From NCBI RefSeq assembly GCF_000739715.2, contig NZ_BBJC02000004.1, positions 83,131-147,130 on the forward strand: a stretch of DNA of 64,000 nt. The letters run 5' to 3'. The translations under genes and the position numbers were made by a program. The stretch comes from Falsirhodobacter sp. alg1 (lineage in GTDB: Bacteria; Pseudomonadota; Alphaproteobacteria; Rhodobacterales; Rhodobacteraceae). Positions 55,221 to 64,000 of this stretch are shown here, one piece after another; the first letter of the stretch is position 1; each line of letters begins with the position of its first letter. A model generated the notes under the pieces. It was given only the letters and a program-made list of their open reading frames with translations. It was not told the origin of the DNA and ran no database searches.

Positions 55221-56200
55221 AGCAATTTCAGGTCATCGGCATCGGCAACGCGATGGTTGACGTTCTGGCCCGTACGCCGGACGAATTTCTGACGGAACAC
55301 GGCATCGGCAAAGGTGTCATGCAGCTGATCGACAAGGCCCGCGCGACGGAGCTTTATGCAGGCCTCGGGCCGGCACGTCAGATTTCGGGGGGGTCGGCTG
55401 CCAACACCATTGCCGGCCTTGCCGGTCTGGGGGCACGTACCGCCTATGTGGGGAAGGTGCGGGACGATCAGCTTGGGGCTATTTTCGCCCATGATCTGCG
55501 CGCCCAAGGGGCTGTGTTCGATACACCGATGTCGGGTCCCGATGTCGTGCAGGAAACCGGTCGTTGTCTGGTTTGCGTCACCCCCGACGGCGAGCGGTCG
55601 ATGAGCACCTATCTGGGCGTGTCGGAATTCCTTGGCCCGGACGACATCGACGCAGCCCAGATCGAGGATTCGGACTGGATCTATCTGGAAGGCTACCGTT
55701 TTGACGGCCCCGATAGCCACAGTGCCTTTGCCAAAGCAATCCGCGCCTGCCGCAAGGCCGAGGGTCGCGTCTCGCTGACCCTGTCGGATCCTTTCTGCGT
55801 GGATCGTCACCGCGATGCCTTTCGCAAGCTGGTAGCAGAGGATGTGGATCTGCTGTTCGCGAATCGGGTTGAGATGATTTCGCTCTATGAGGCGGACACT
55901 CTGGATGACGCGTTGAAATCTGCAGCGGCCGAGGTGAGCATCGTGGCCTGTACGGACGGTGAAAACGGCGCGCATATCCTGTCCGGGGGCGAGCGCTGGC
56001 ATATTCCGGCAGTTCCTACCGAGATTGTCGATGCGACCGGCGCAGGTGATCTGTTTGCTGCAGGCTTTCTTTGGGGGCTGATCGAAGGCAAGTCGATGGA
56101 GGCATGTGGCACCATGGGCTGCCTTGCGGCATCCGAGGCCATTTCGCATATCGGCGCACGTCCCGAGGTAGACCTGAAAGAGCTTTTCGCACAGGTTTGA
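55217..56200 (+). CDS. PfkB-family sugar/nucleoside kinase (adenosine-kinase-like)
   Basis: 327 residues. PfkB fold: GNAMVDVLARTPDEFL, GGSAANTIAGLAGLGARTAY (sugar site) and the anion-hole/catalytic Asp in VDATGAGDLFAAGFLWGLIE. The general layout is like the adenosine kinase branch common in alphaproteobacteria. Coupled to nth (4-bp overlap). The substrate is uncertain (adenosine most likely). Confidence 0.88.
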   Translation: MKQFQVIGIGNAMVDVLARTPDEFLTEHGIGKGVMQLIDKARATELYAGLGPARQISGGSAANTIAGLAGLGARTAYVGKVRDDQLGAIFAHDLRAQGAVFDTPMSGPDVVQETGRCLVCVTPDGERSMSTYLGVSEFLGPDDIDAAQIEDSDWIYLEGYRFDGPDSHSAFAKAIRACRKAEGRVSLTLSDPFCVDRHRDAFRKLVAEDVDLLFANRVEMISLYEADTLDDALKSAAAEVSIVACTDGENGAHILSGGERWHIPAVPTEIVDATGAGDLFAAGFLWGLIEGKSMEACGTMGCLAASEAISHIGARPEVDLKELFAQV

Positions 56201-56215
56201 TTGCCTGAAACGAAG

Positions 56216-56247
56216 AACGCCCCGCGACCTGAAGGTCACGGGGCGTT
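56216..56247. terminator. Bidirectional hairpin after the PfkB gene
   Basis: 14-bp near-perfect stem AACGCCCCGCGACC / GGTCACGGGGCGTT (one mismatch) with TGAA loop, placed between two convergent genes. Confidence 0.85.
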
Positions 56248-56266
56248 TATCCGGATAGGGGCGTGG

Positions 56267-57085
56267 TCAGTCGCCCAGGCGCCGGTGGACCTCTTTCAGG
56301 TCAACTTCGGATTTTGGCATCTTGTTGCCCGGATTTTCGAAGTCGTATTTGAACAGCTGGAAATCCTTTTTGTAGATTTCCCACATCAGATGCATCGACA
56401 TATCATCAAAATAATCTTCGACCGGATGCGCCCGTTTGGGGCCATGGCCTTCCGATTCATTGAAACGGGGGATCTTCTTCAGGTCCACCTTATGTTTGCT
56501 GTCCATCGAATCGAGCACTTTGCCCATGCCGTCGTTGAACGATTCGGTAAAGAAGATGTGGTCGTATTTTCCGCCATTGGCGATAAAAGTGGCAACATGC
56601 CCCGACATTGCCGACCAGTGGATGTCAGGATCCATCGGCTTTTTCCAGCGGATGGTGTCCCGCGCAAACAGGAGGAAACGGCGGAAGCTCTTGATCTGGT
56701 CGAATTCCTCGGTGCCGTCAGGACCACCGACTTCGATCCCGTATTTCTGGATCAGAAGCGGCACCATATTGCCGCGGTAACGGCGTCCATTCCGCTGAAT
56801 ACCGCAGATCTTGTCGAAAAAGGACGACAGAATGCGCGTATAGGGGTTCCGGACGCAGGTAAACGTCGGGCTGCCATGCCGCAGGACATTCGCCTCGATC
56901 AGCGGCTGGCTTTCTGATTGCGACCATTTATGGAGGCCGCTTGTTGAATCGTGAATATCGCCGTCAAAGAACTTGCCATGATCCGAATAGAACATGATCT
57001 GCCCGATGGTCGAACATGCGCATTTGGGCACAACACGATAGACGACGCTCTCACTTTCGGTCATCCATGTTCCGGGAAATCCCAT
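56267..57085 (-). CDS. Sulfotransferase family 2 protein
   Basis: 272 residues. PAPS-binding motifs: 5'-phosphosulfate loop VVPKCACSTIGQIMF near the N-terminus and the 3'-phosphate site TCVRNPYTRILSSFFDK. The carbohydrate (HNK-1 type) sulfotransferase family is the best match. AGGAGA ribosome site. It is divergent from a GT14 gene (118 bp), so the acceptor may be a surface glycan made there; this is inferred. Confidence 0.83.
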   Translation of the reverse strand: MGFPGTWMTESESVVYRVVPKCACSTIGQIMFYSDHGKFFDGDIHDSTSGLHKWSQSESQPLIEANVLRHGSPTFTCVRNPYTRILSSFFDKICGIQRNGRRYRGNMVPLLIQKYGIEVGGPDGTEEFDQIKSFRRFLLFARDTIRWKKPMDPDIHWSAMSGHVATFIANGGKYDHIFFTESFNDGMGKVLDSMDSKHKVDLKKIPRFNESEGHGPKRAHPVEDYFDDMSMHLMWEIYKKDFQLFKYDFENPGNKMPKSEVDLKEVHRRLGD

Positions 57086-57203
57086 CGCCGTCTCCTGCTA
57101 AGATCCTTACCTTGCAAGAAGAAGCAGAGGGCGCTGGACATTTCAATCACTGTTGAAGCAATTTAATCATTCTATCGCACCAAGGCTACCAAAAGGCGCA
57201 TGC

Positions 57204-58781
57204 ATGGCCAAGATTGCCTTCATTCTGCTCTGTCACAAAGATCCGGCAGGGATCATCGCACAGGCACGACGGCTGACGGCCTCTGGCGATTTCATCGCGA
57301 TCCATTTCGATCGCAATGCCAATAGTGCCGATTTCGACCGTATTCGTACCGAATTGGCCAGTAATCCCAATGTGGCATTTACCAAACGCCGGGTTAAATG
57401 CGGATGGGGTGAATATTCGCTGGTCGATGCCACGCTATTGACGACCCGGACCGCATTTCATGCTTTTCCCGAGGCAACGCATTTCTACATGCTTTCGGGC
57501 GATTGCATGCCGGTCAAATCGGCGGAATATGCCAAGGATTTTCTGGATCGGGATGATGTCGATTATATCGAATCGTTCGATTTCTTCAAATCCGACTGGA
57601 TCAAGACCGGCATCAAGGAAGAGCGGCTGATCTACCGCCATTACTTCAACGAGCGTCGTCACAAGCCGTTCTTCTATGCGTCATTGGCCCTGCAGCAGAA
57701 ACTGGGGTTGAGCCGGTCCATTCCCGGCGGGCTTGAAATACAGATCGGCAGCCAGTGGTGGTGTCTGCGTCGCAGCACCGTCGAATCGGTACTGAATTAC
57801 TGCAACAGCCACCCCGAGGTGCTGAAATTCTTTGCCACCACCTGGATCCCGGACGAGACGATGTTCCAGACGCTGGTTCGCCATCTGGTTCCGGACAAGG
57901 AGATCAAGACGCGAACGCTGACGTTCCTGATGTTCTCGGATTACGGGCTTCCGCTGACGTTCTACAATGACCATTTCGAGCTTCTTGCCTCGCAGGATTA
58001 CCTGTTCGCCCGCAAGATCTCTCCGCAGGCGCTGGAGTTGAAAAAGCGGCTGGGTGATCTCTGGGCCGAAGAGGGGCGCCAGTTCCCGATTTCGAATGAA
58101 GGCCGGACATTGCTGACCTTCATGCGGCAAAGGGGCCGGATCGGACGGCGGTTTGCTCCACGCTTCTGGGAAACAGAATCCAGCATCGGACGTGAACGGC
58201 AGCTGACGATCATCATCTGCAAGAAATGGCACGTTGCCAAACGGCTGGTGGACCGGATGGCGGATGTTCTGGATATTCGCGGTGTGCATTATCTGTTCAA
58301 CGAGGCGTCTACACCGCTTCCTGCCCTGGGTGGGATCGAGACGACGCTGGCCAAGCGTACACGGCACCGCCGGGCGCTGATGCGGATGCTGTTCGACTAT
58401 TGGGGTACCGACCGTATGGTGGTCTGCATGGACCCTTCGAACCTAGAACTGATGGAAGATTTCGTGACGGACAAGGCGTTGGTCCGCCTCGTGGAAATCG
58501 ACTGCGAGTATGACGACGATTATCTGATCGGCCACGCGCTGCGCGTCGGACTTGCGGGAGAGGAAACACCGCCCGAAACGATGCAGCGGATCCTGCCGAC
58601 CATCCGCTACGACATCCGTTTCGAAAGCGACCGTATCCGAGATGCCGGCTTTGCCCGGTATCGCCGTATCCGGCAAAAACATTCCCCCGAGCAGAACGCC
58701 CGCGTCCTGTCCGAATTCCTGGGAATTCCCGAAGGGAAGGCCCATGAAATCACCTCGACCCACTATCTGTTCATGGATTGA
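57204..58781 (+). CDS. GT14-family (core-2/I-branching-like) glycosyltransferase with extra C-terminal domain
   Basis: 525 residues. The first 290 residues match the branching-enzyme family: KIAFILLCHKDPAGIIAQAR, FIAIHFDRNANSADFDRIRT, CGWGEYSLVDATLL, FYMLSGDCMPVKS, IGSQWWCLRR, WIPDETMFQTL. The last 200 or so residues (from about 325, RQLTIIICKKWHVAKRLVDR) form a separate domain which I believe accompanies this family in rhodobacteria. ATG at 57204 behind AAAAGG. Bacterial members act on unknown acceptors. The gene is divergent from the sulfotransferase gene; its stop overlaps the HIT gene start. Confidence 0.85.
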   Translation: MAKIAFILLCHKDPAGIIAQARRLTASGDFIAIHFDRNANSADFDRIRTELASNPNVAFTKRRVKCGWGEYSLVDATLLTTRTAFHAFPEATHFYMLSGDCMPVKSAEYAKDFLDRDDVDYIESFDFFKSDWIKTGIKEERLIYRHYFNERRHKPFFYASLALQQKLGLSRSIPGGLEIQIGSQWWCLRRSTVESVLNYCNSHPEVLKFFATTWIPDETMFQTLVRHLVPDKEIKTRTLTFLMFSDYGLPLTFYNDHFELLASQDYLFARKISPQALELKKRLGDLWAEEGRQFPISNEGRTLLTFMRQRGRIGRRFAPRFWETESSIGRERQLTIIICKKWHVAKRLVDRMADVLDIRGVHYLFNEASTPLPALGGIETTLAKRTRHRRALMRMLFDYWGTDRMVVCMDPSNLELMEDFVTDKALVRLVEIDCEYDDDYLIGHALRVGLAGEETPPETMQRILPTIRYDIRFESDRIRDAGFARYRRIRQKHSPEQNARVLSEFLGIPEGKAHEITSTHYLFMD

Positions 58782-59140
58782 TGATGACCAAGGCCTATGA
58801 CGACCAGAACATCTTCGCGCGCATCCTGCGCGGAGAGATTCCGAACAAAACGGTGGCTGAAACCGAGCATACGCTGGCGTTTCACGACATAGCCCCCCAT
58901 ACCCCGAACCATATCCTGGTCATTCCCAAAGGGGCATATGTCGATTTTGCGGATTTCGCCGCACATGCCACGGCAGAGGAAATCACGGACTTCCATCGCG
59001 TTGCGGCAAAGCTCTGCGCAGATTGGGCTGACGGATACCGCGTCATTTCCAATTCGGGCACGCATGGGGGCCAAGAGGTGCCGCATTACCACCTGCACCT
59101 GCTGGCAGGCCGCCCCCTTGGCCCGATGATCCAGCGTTAA
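58781..59140 (+). CDS. HIT-family nucleotide hydrolase/transferase
   Basis: 119 residues. Histidine triad HYHLHLLAGR near the C-terminus (HxHxHxx) and the N-terminal IFARILRGEIPNKTVAETEH motif of the HINT/PKCI-1 branch. Hydrolyses AMP-linked phosphoramidates. ATG at 58781 or 58784, overlapping the GT14 stop. Its stop overlaps the polA stop on the other strand by 3 bp. Confidence 0.92.
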   Translation: MMTKAYDDQNIFARILRGEIPNKTVAETEHTLAFHDIAPHTPNHILVIPKGAYVDFADFAAHATAEEITDFHRVAAKLCADWADGYRVISNSGTHGGQEVPHYHLHLLAGRPLGPMIQR

Positions 59141-61929
59141 TGCGCCGCGGCCCAGTTCGGGCCGCGTCCTGCCTCGACGACCAGCGGAACGGACAGCTTC
59201 ACAGCCGGATCGCTGGCGTTTTCCATCACATCGCGGGCGCGCGCGATCAGCTCGTCGGCGGCGGCCTCTTCCACCTCGAACAGCAATTCGTCATGCACCT
59301 GCAGCAACATCGTTGCTGGCAGGTCTGCAATGGCCTCCGGCATCCGGATCATCGCGCGGCGGATGACGTCGGCTGCCGTGCCCTGAATGGGGGCGTTGAT
59401 CGCGGCACGACGGGCAAAGCCTGCACCGGGGCCCTTTGCATTGATCTCCGGCGTGTTGATCTTGCGACCGAACAGGGTGGCGACATGGCCGTTGGCTTTG
59501 GCAAAGGCGATCGTTTCATCCATATACGTGCGGATTCCCGGAAAACGCTCAAAATACCGGTCGATGAACCCCTGCGCATCCGCCCGCGGAATGCGCAGGT
59601 TGCGCGCCAGACCGAAGCCGGAAATGCCATAGATCACACCGAAGTTGATGGCCTTGGCCTGCCGGCGGATCATCGGGTCCATACCTTCCAGTGGCACATT
59701 GAACATCTCGGATGCCGTCATGGCGTGGATGTCATGCCCCTCCCGGAAGGCGTCTTTCAACGCGGGTATATCAGCGATATGCGCCAGGATACGCAACTCG
59801 ATCTGGCTGTAATCCAGACTGACCAGAACCTTGCCTTCGCCCGCAATGAAGGCTTCGCGGATGCGGCGCCCCTCTTCCGAGCGGACGGGAATATTCTGCA
59901 GGTTCGGATCGGTCGAGGCGAGCCGCCCGGTGATTGCCCCAGCAATGGAATAGGAGGTGTGAACCCGGCCGGTATCAGGGTGGATATGATCCTGAAGCGC
60001 ATCGGTATAGGTCGATTTCAGCTTCGACACCTGACGCCAGTCCAGCACCCGTGCCGGAAGGTCGTTCCCCTCGGCGGCCAGATCCTCAAGAATATCGGCA
60101 CCCGTGCTGTAGGCGCCATTCTTGCCCTTGGTGCCGCCTTGTAATCCCAGCTCGTCGAACATCACCTCACCCAGCTGTTTGGGCGATCCGACGTTGAAGG
60201 GACGACCGGCAAGAGCGTGGATCTCCTCCTCCAGCATCGCCATCTTCTGGGCAAAGGCGTTTGACATGCGCGACAGGGTATCGCGGTCCACCCGTACGCC
60301 CGCCATTTCCATAGACGCAAGAACAGGCACCAGCGGGCGCTCCAGGGTTTCATAAACCGTGGTGACCTGTGCGCGGTGCAGACGCGGTTTCAGCAGCTGC
60401 CACAACCGCAGCGTGACATCGGCATCCTCAGCAGCATAGGGAGTGGCAGTTTCAAGAGGGACGTGGTCGAAGGTGATCTGGCTTTTTCCCGTCCCGATCA
60501 GCCCCTTGATCGGAATGGGGGTGTGGCCAAGGTACTGATCGCTCAGCGCGTCCATGCCGTGATTGTGCAGCCCTGCGTGCAGGGCGTAGGAGATCAGCAT
60601 CGTATCATCGACAGGCGCCACCTGGATGCCGTAGCGGGCCAGCATCTTGCAATCGTACTTAGCGTTATGCGCGATCTTCATGATCGACGGATCTTCCAAT
60701 ACCGGCTTCAGGGCCGACAGAACCGTCTGAAGCGGGATCTGGCCCTCCAGCAGGTCGGGGCTGCCGAACAGATCGTCACCACCCTTGCGGTGCCCTACAG
60801 GAATATAACAGGCTTTTCCCGCCGTGATGCAAAGCGAGATGCCGACCAGATCGGCCTGCATTTCGTCAAGGCCGGTTGTCTCCGTGTCGAAAGCGACATG
60901 GCCTGCCTCGTAGATCTCGGCAATCCAGCTATCCAGCTGTGCCGCATCGGTAACTGCCTGATAGGCCGTCGTATCAAAGGGGGCCGCCTCGGGCGCCTCA
61001 AGGGCTTCTACCTCGGCCACCGGGGGGGCTTCCGGCGGCTCCACGCCACGCTTTTCGGCCACGCGACGGGTCAATGTGCGGAATTCCATCCTGTTGAGGA
61101 AATCCAGCAGAACGGCATCGTCCGGGTCACGTACCTCAAGGCTTTCGAGCGTGAAATCCAGCGGAGTGTCGCAATCCAGCTGCACGAGACGCTGGGAAAT
61201 ACGGATCTGCTCCGCGTGTTCGATCAGGACCTGACGGCGCTTGGGCTGCTTGATCTCTCCCGCGCGGGCCAACAGCGTTTCCAGATCACCGTATTCCTGG
61301 ATAAGCAGTGCTGCCGTCTTGATGCCGATACCCGGTGCGCCGGGCACGTTATCCACCGAATCACCGGCCAGCGCCTGCACATCCACCACACGGTCGGGGG
61401 CGACGCCGAATTTCTCGATCACCTCGTCCCGGCCAATGCGGCGATTCTTCATCGGGTCCAGCATTTCCACGCCGCCGCCCACCAGCTGCATCAGATCCTT
61501 GTCGGAAGAGATGATGGTGACCCGACCGCCGGCATCCCGCGCCTTGCAGGACAGGGCGGCGATAATATCATCGGCCTCGTATCCCTCGGTTTCGATGCAG
61601 GCGATGTTGAACGCGCGCGTCGCATCCCGCGTCAGCGGGAATTGCGGCCGCAGATCCTCGGGCAGTTCGGGGCGGTTGGCCTTGTACTGCGGATAGATCT
61701 CGTTGCGGAATGTCTTGGACGAATGGTCGAAGATGACGGCGACATGGGTGGGCGCATCGCCCCCCTTGGCATCTTCGACATAGCGGAACAGCATGTTGCA
61801 GAAACCGGCCACGGCCCCGATGGGCGTTCCGTCCGATTTCCGCGTCAGCGGGGGAAGCGCGTGGTATGCGCGAAAGATGAATGCCGATCCGTCGATCAGA
61901 TGCAGATGGTGGCCCGTGCCAAAGGACAT
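59137..61929 (-). CDS. polA: DNA polymerase I
   Basis: 930 residues. All three domains appear intact: 5'-3' exonuclease (residues 1-290; LHLIDGSAFIFRAYHALPPL, IISSDKDLMQLVG), 3'-5' proofreading exonuclease with its DEDD residues (HVAFDTETTGLDEMQADL, IAHNAKYDCKMLARYG, YAAEDADVTL) and the polymerase (VSLDYSQIELRILAHIADIP, MIRRQAKAINFGVIYGISGF, LLQVHDELLFEVEEAA). ATG at 61929 behind GAAGGGGG; the longer frame extends into the zinc-finger gene. Okazaki-fragment processing and repair. Confidence 0.96.
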   Translation of the reverse strand: MSFGTGHHLHLIDGSAFIFRAYHALPPLTRKSDGTPIGAVAGFCNMLFRYVEDAKGGDAPTHVAVIFDHSSKTFRNEIYPQYKANRPELPEDLRPQFPLTRDATRAFNIACIETEGYEADDIIAALSCKARDAGGRVTIISSDKDLMQLVGGGVEMLDPMKNRRIGRDEVIEKFGVAPDRVVDVQALAGDSVDNVPGAPGIGIKTAALLIQEYGDLETLLARAGEIKQPKRRQVLIEHAEQIRISQRLVQLDCDTPLDFTLESLEVRDPDDAVLLDFLNRMEFRTLTRRVAEKRGVEPPEAPPVAEVEALEAPEAAPFDTTAYQAVTDAAQLDSWIAEIYEAGHVAFDTETTGLDEMQADLVGISLCITAGKACYIPVGHRKGGDDLFGSPDLLEGQIPLQTVLSALKPVLEDPSIMKIAHNAKYDCKMLARYGIQVAPVDDTMLISYALHAGLHNHGMDALSDQYLGHTPIPIKGLIGTGKSQITFDHVPLETATPYAAEDADVTLRLWQLLKPRLHRAQVTTVYETLERPLVPVLASMEMAGVRVDRDTLSRMSNAFAQKMAMLEEEIHALAGRPFNVGSPKQLGEVMFDELGLQGGTKGKNGAYSTGADILEDLAAEGNDLPARVLDWRQVSKLKSTYTDALQDHIHPDTGRVHTSYSIAGAITGRLASTDPNLQNIPVRSEEGRRIREAFIAGEGKVLVSLDYSQIELRILAHIADIPALKDAFREGHDIHAMTASEMFNVPLEGMDPMIRRQAKAINFGVIYGISGFGLARNLRIPRADAQGFIDRYFERFPGIRTYMDETIAFAKANGHVATLFGRKINTPEINAKGPGAGFARRAAINAPIQGTAADVIRRAMIRMPEAIADLPATMLLQVHDELLFEVEEAAADELIARARDVMENASDPAVKLSVPLVVEAGRGPNWAAAH

Positions 61930-61975
61930 GATGCCCCCTTCAGTTTTTGCTCGTGTGGGATCGGTTCGCGGTGGT

Positions 61976-62155
61976 TCAGTGGCCGCCGTCGATATGGTCG
62001 GTGTCCAGAACGTAGCGCTTGTCGCAATAGCCGCATTCGACAAATCCCTTGTCGTGCGGAATGGTCAACCAGACGCGCGGGTGGCCGCCGGCGCCGCCAT
62101 CGCACGCGATGGTCCGTGTGGTAACGATCTGGGTTTCCGGTGGTTCGATGGTCAT
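61976..62155 (-). CDS. Zinc-finger (zf-CHCC) domain protein, NDUFS6-like
   Basis: 59 residues. [20 protein letters not shown], then [20 protein letters not shown], then [11 protein letters not shown]. Ligands Cys18, His25, Cys41 and Cys44 form the CHCC zinc site known from mitochondrial complex I subunit NDUFS6 and common as a stand-alone protein in alphaproteobacteria. Too small for many ORF callers. Lies 46 bp before polA on the same strand. Confidence 0.88.
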   Translation of the reverse strand: MTIEPPETQIVTTRTIACDGGAGGHPRVWLTIPHDKGFVECGYCDKRYVLDTDHIDGGH

Positions 62156-62210
62156 GGGCGCGCACCTTTGATATGCAATGAAGCCTATTCTATCCCCTGT
62201 TGCCGCAGCT

Positions 62211-62432
62211 TCAAGCGGTCAGCCACCTGACCAGCCTGCGGACCACCGGCGCCAGCATCAGGACCGAGGGGAAGGCGAGAGACCAGGAACAGACCGAACC
62301 GACCAGCCATTCCGGAACGAAGCTGTTCGTTATCCCGTCCAGACGGACCACAGTGGCTGCCGACAGGATGAATGACATCAATCCCGACAGGATCAGCCCA
62401 TAGATCGTGGAGAAATAGCGTTCGGGGATCAT
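62211..62432 (-). CDS. DUF2798 small membrane protein
   Basis: 73 residues, two membrane helices (about 9-30 and 42-63). The pattern [20 protein letters not shown] and [20 protein letters not shown] is that of DUF2798. ATG at 62432. Function unknown. Upstream of the zf-CHCC gene by 55 bp. Confidence 0.78.
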   Translation of the reverse strand: MIPERYFSTIYGLILSGLMSFILSAATVVRLDGITNSFVPEWLVGSVCSWSLAFPSVLMLAPVVRRLVRWLTA

Positions 62433-62480
62433 TGCTTGGCTCCGTACAGTCTGGCCCGGCAGGATCTAGGAGAAATTCCG

Positions 62481-63017
62481 TCAATAAAAACCCAAGGACA
62501 TCCGGTGCCCGCCGCTGTGCAGCACCAGTTCACCGGCCTCGTCCACCGCCATGTCGATCAGGAGATAGAACGTCTTGCGGTCGATCAGGGCTTCCATCCC
62601 GCCCCGGACATGGACATAGGGCGCCGGGGTTCCCTGCGGATCCTCGACCCGCAGCGCATGGTCCGGGCCAAGGGGCAGCATCTCTCCGGTTGCGGTGTGC
62701 AGCACTATGACACCCCCGGCCGCATCAAGGCCGGTCACGACAAAAGGCGCATCCTCCACGACGATCTTCAGTTTTTCTGCGGGGGTAACCAGAAAATAGG
62801 CGTCCCCCTCCCGTTTCAGGACGGAGGAGAACAGCTGCACCATCTGCGGGCGCGTGATCGGGCCGCCTTCGTGAAACCAGGTGCCATCCCGTGCGATGCG
62901 GATGTCAATTTCCCCGCAATATTCCGGGTTCCACAGGTGGACCGGCGCAGGTCCGCGCGGGTTGGCATGGGAAACCAGCGATTTCACGGCTTTTTGTCCG
63001 TTCGCGTCGTTTGCCAT
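62481..63017 (-). CDS. DUF1285 domain protein
   Basis: 178 residues. HLWNPEYCGEIDIRIARDGT, WFHEGGPITRPQMVQLFSSV, LKREGDAYFLVTPAEKLKIV match DUF1285, usually encoded beside moxR/DUF58 genes as here. ATG at 63017; the remaining upstream frame overlaps moxR antisense and is not coding. The promoter is shared with the divergent moxR gene (63-bp gap). Confidence 0.87.
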   Translation of the reverse strand: MANDANGQKAVKSLVSHANPRGPAPVHLWNPEYCGEIDIRIARDGTWFHEGGPITRPQMVQLFSSVLKREGDAYFLVTPAEKLKIVVEDAPFVVTGLDAAGGVIVLHTATGEMLPLGPDHALRVEDPQGTPAPYVHVRGGMEALIDRKTFYLLIDMAVDEAGELVLHSGGHRMSLGFY

Positions 63018-63080
63018 TTGAGCCTGCCTCACAAAACCGTTTGTATGGCGGTGAATATAGTTGCCCGCGAAAGGAATGTC

Positions 63081-64000
<920 letters not shown>

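Noticed and set aside
60376-62124. Plus-strand open frame of 582 codons
   Set aside because: Antisense to polA and the zinc-finger gene; no motif or ribosome site.

Overview
The window looks like a chromosomal segment of a Rhodobacterales alphaproteobacterium (Rhodobacter/Roseobacter/Paracoccus-like). Grounds: high GC; an aapJQMP general amino-acid transporter; MipZ; an F0 ATP-synthase operon with paired b' and b genes; the block rpmH-rnpA-yidD-ttcA-yidC-MOSC-engB; and, most specifically, a SAM/SAH riboswitch before metK, a class known almost only from Rhodobacterales. The genus is not identified. I see no insertion sequence, phage, CRISPR array or rRNA.

Layout. 1-3.4 kb (+): 3' part of rarA, then crcB, an RluC-type pseudouridine synthase and an ATP12 chaperone. 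3.6-8.1 kb (+): aapJQMP. 8.1-16.2 kb (-): a long, tightly overlapping housekeeping block running rpmH, rnpA, yidD, ttcA, yidC, MOSC, engB, MFS exporter, argB, sixA. 16.4-18.0 kb (+): an orphan sensor histidine kinase and tRNA-Arg(ACG). 18.1-26.4 kb is accessory: an arsenic operon (ArsR-ArsC fusion, GAPDH, ArsJ, and a decayed acr3 arsenite pump next to the tRNA gene), then a LysR regulator divergent from a pirin / FAD-oxidoreductase / lipocalin-fold protein operon. 26.6-29.7 kb: a Bcr/CflA efflux pump divergent from a TetR regulator, and a MerR regulator divergent from a small cation-efflux protein.

29.8-35.8 kb is the most interesting locus: a GH8 glucanase, a membrane-fusion-like protein and a cellulose-synthase-like GT2 enzyme (resembling the bgsB-bgsA mixed-linkage beta-glucan genes of Sinorhizobium), convergent with a two-gene unit for a beta-barrel protein and a dCache sensor that has no output domain. 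36.1-40.8 kb: DoxX-like protein, SphA/MetA-type outer-membrane protein, a TDT-family exporter with a divergent LysR regulator, and a glycosyltransferase-like protein. 40.9-49.7 kb (+) is core: miaB, phoH, ybeY, corC, lnt, riboswitch-metK, ptsN-like, trmD, rplS, rpmE. 49.8-53.7 kb: mipZ, an ArsR-type regulator (-), and atpI-atpB-atpE-atpX-atpF. 53.8-59.1 kb: an OmpA-type lipoprotein, nth, an adenosine-kinase-like PfkB protein, a sulfotransferase divergent from a GT14 protein, and a HIT protein. 59.1-63.0 kb (-): polA, a 59-residue zinc-finger protein, a DUF2798 and a DUF1285 protein. The window ends inside a moxR-type ATPase gene.

The core genes are arranged in translationally coupled operons (1-17 bp overlaps). 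The accessory modules are mostly pairs of a regulator and its divergent target. Clear hairpin terminators lie after metK, rpmE, atpF and the adenosine-kinase-like gene.
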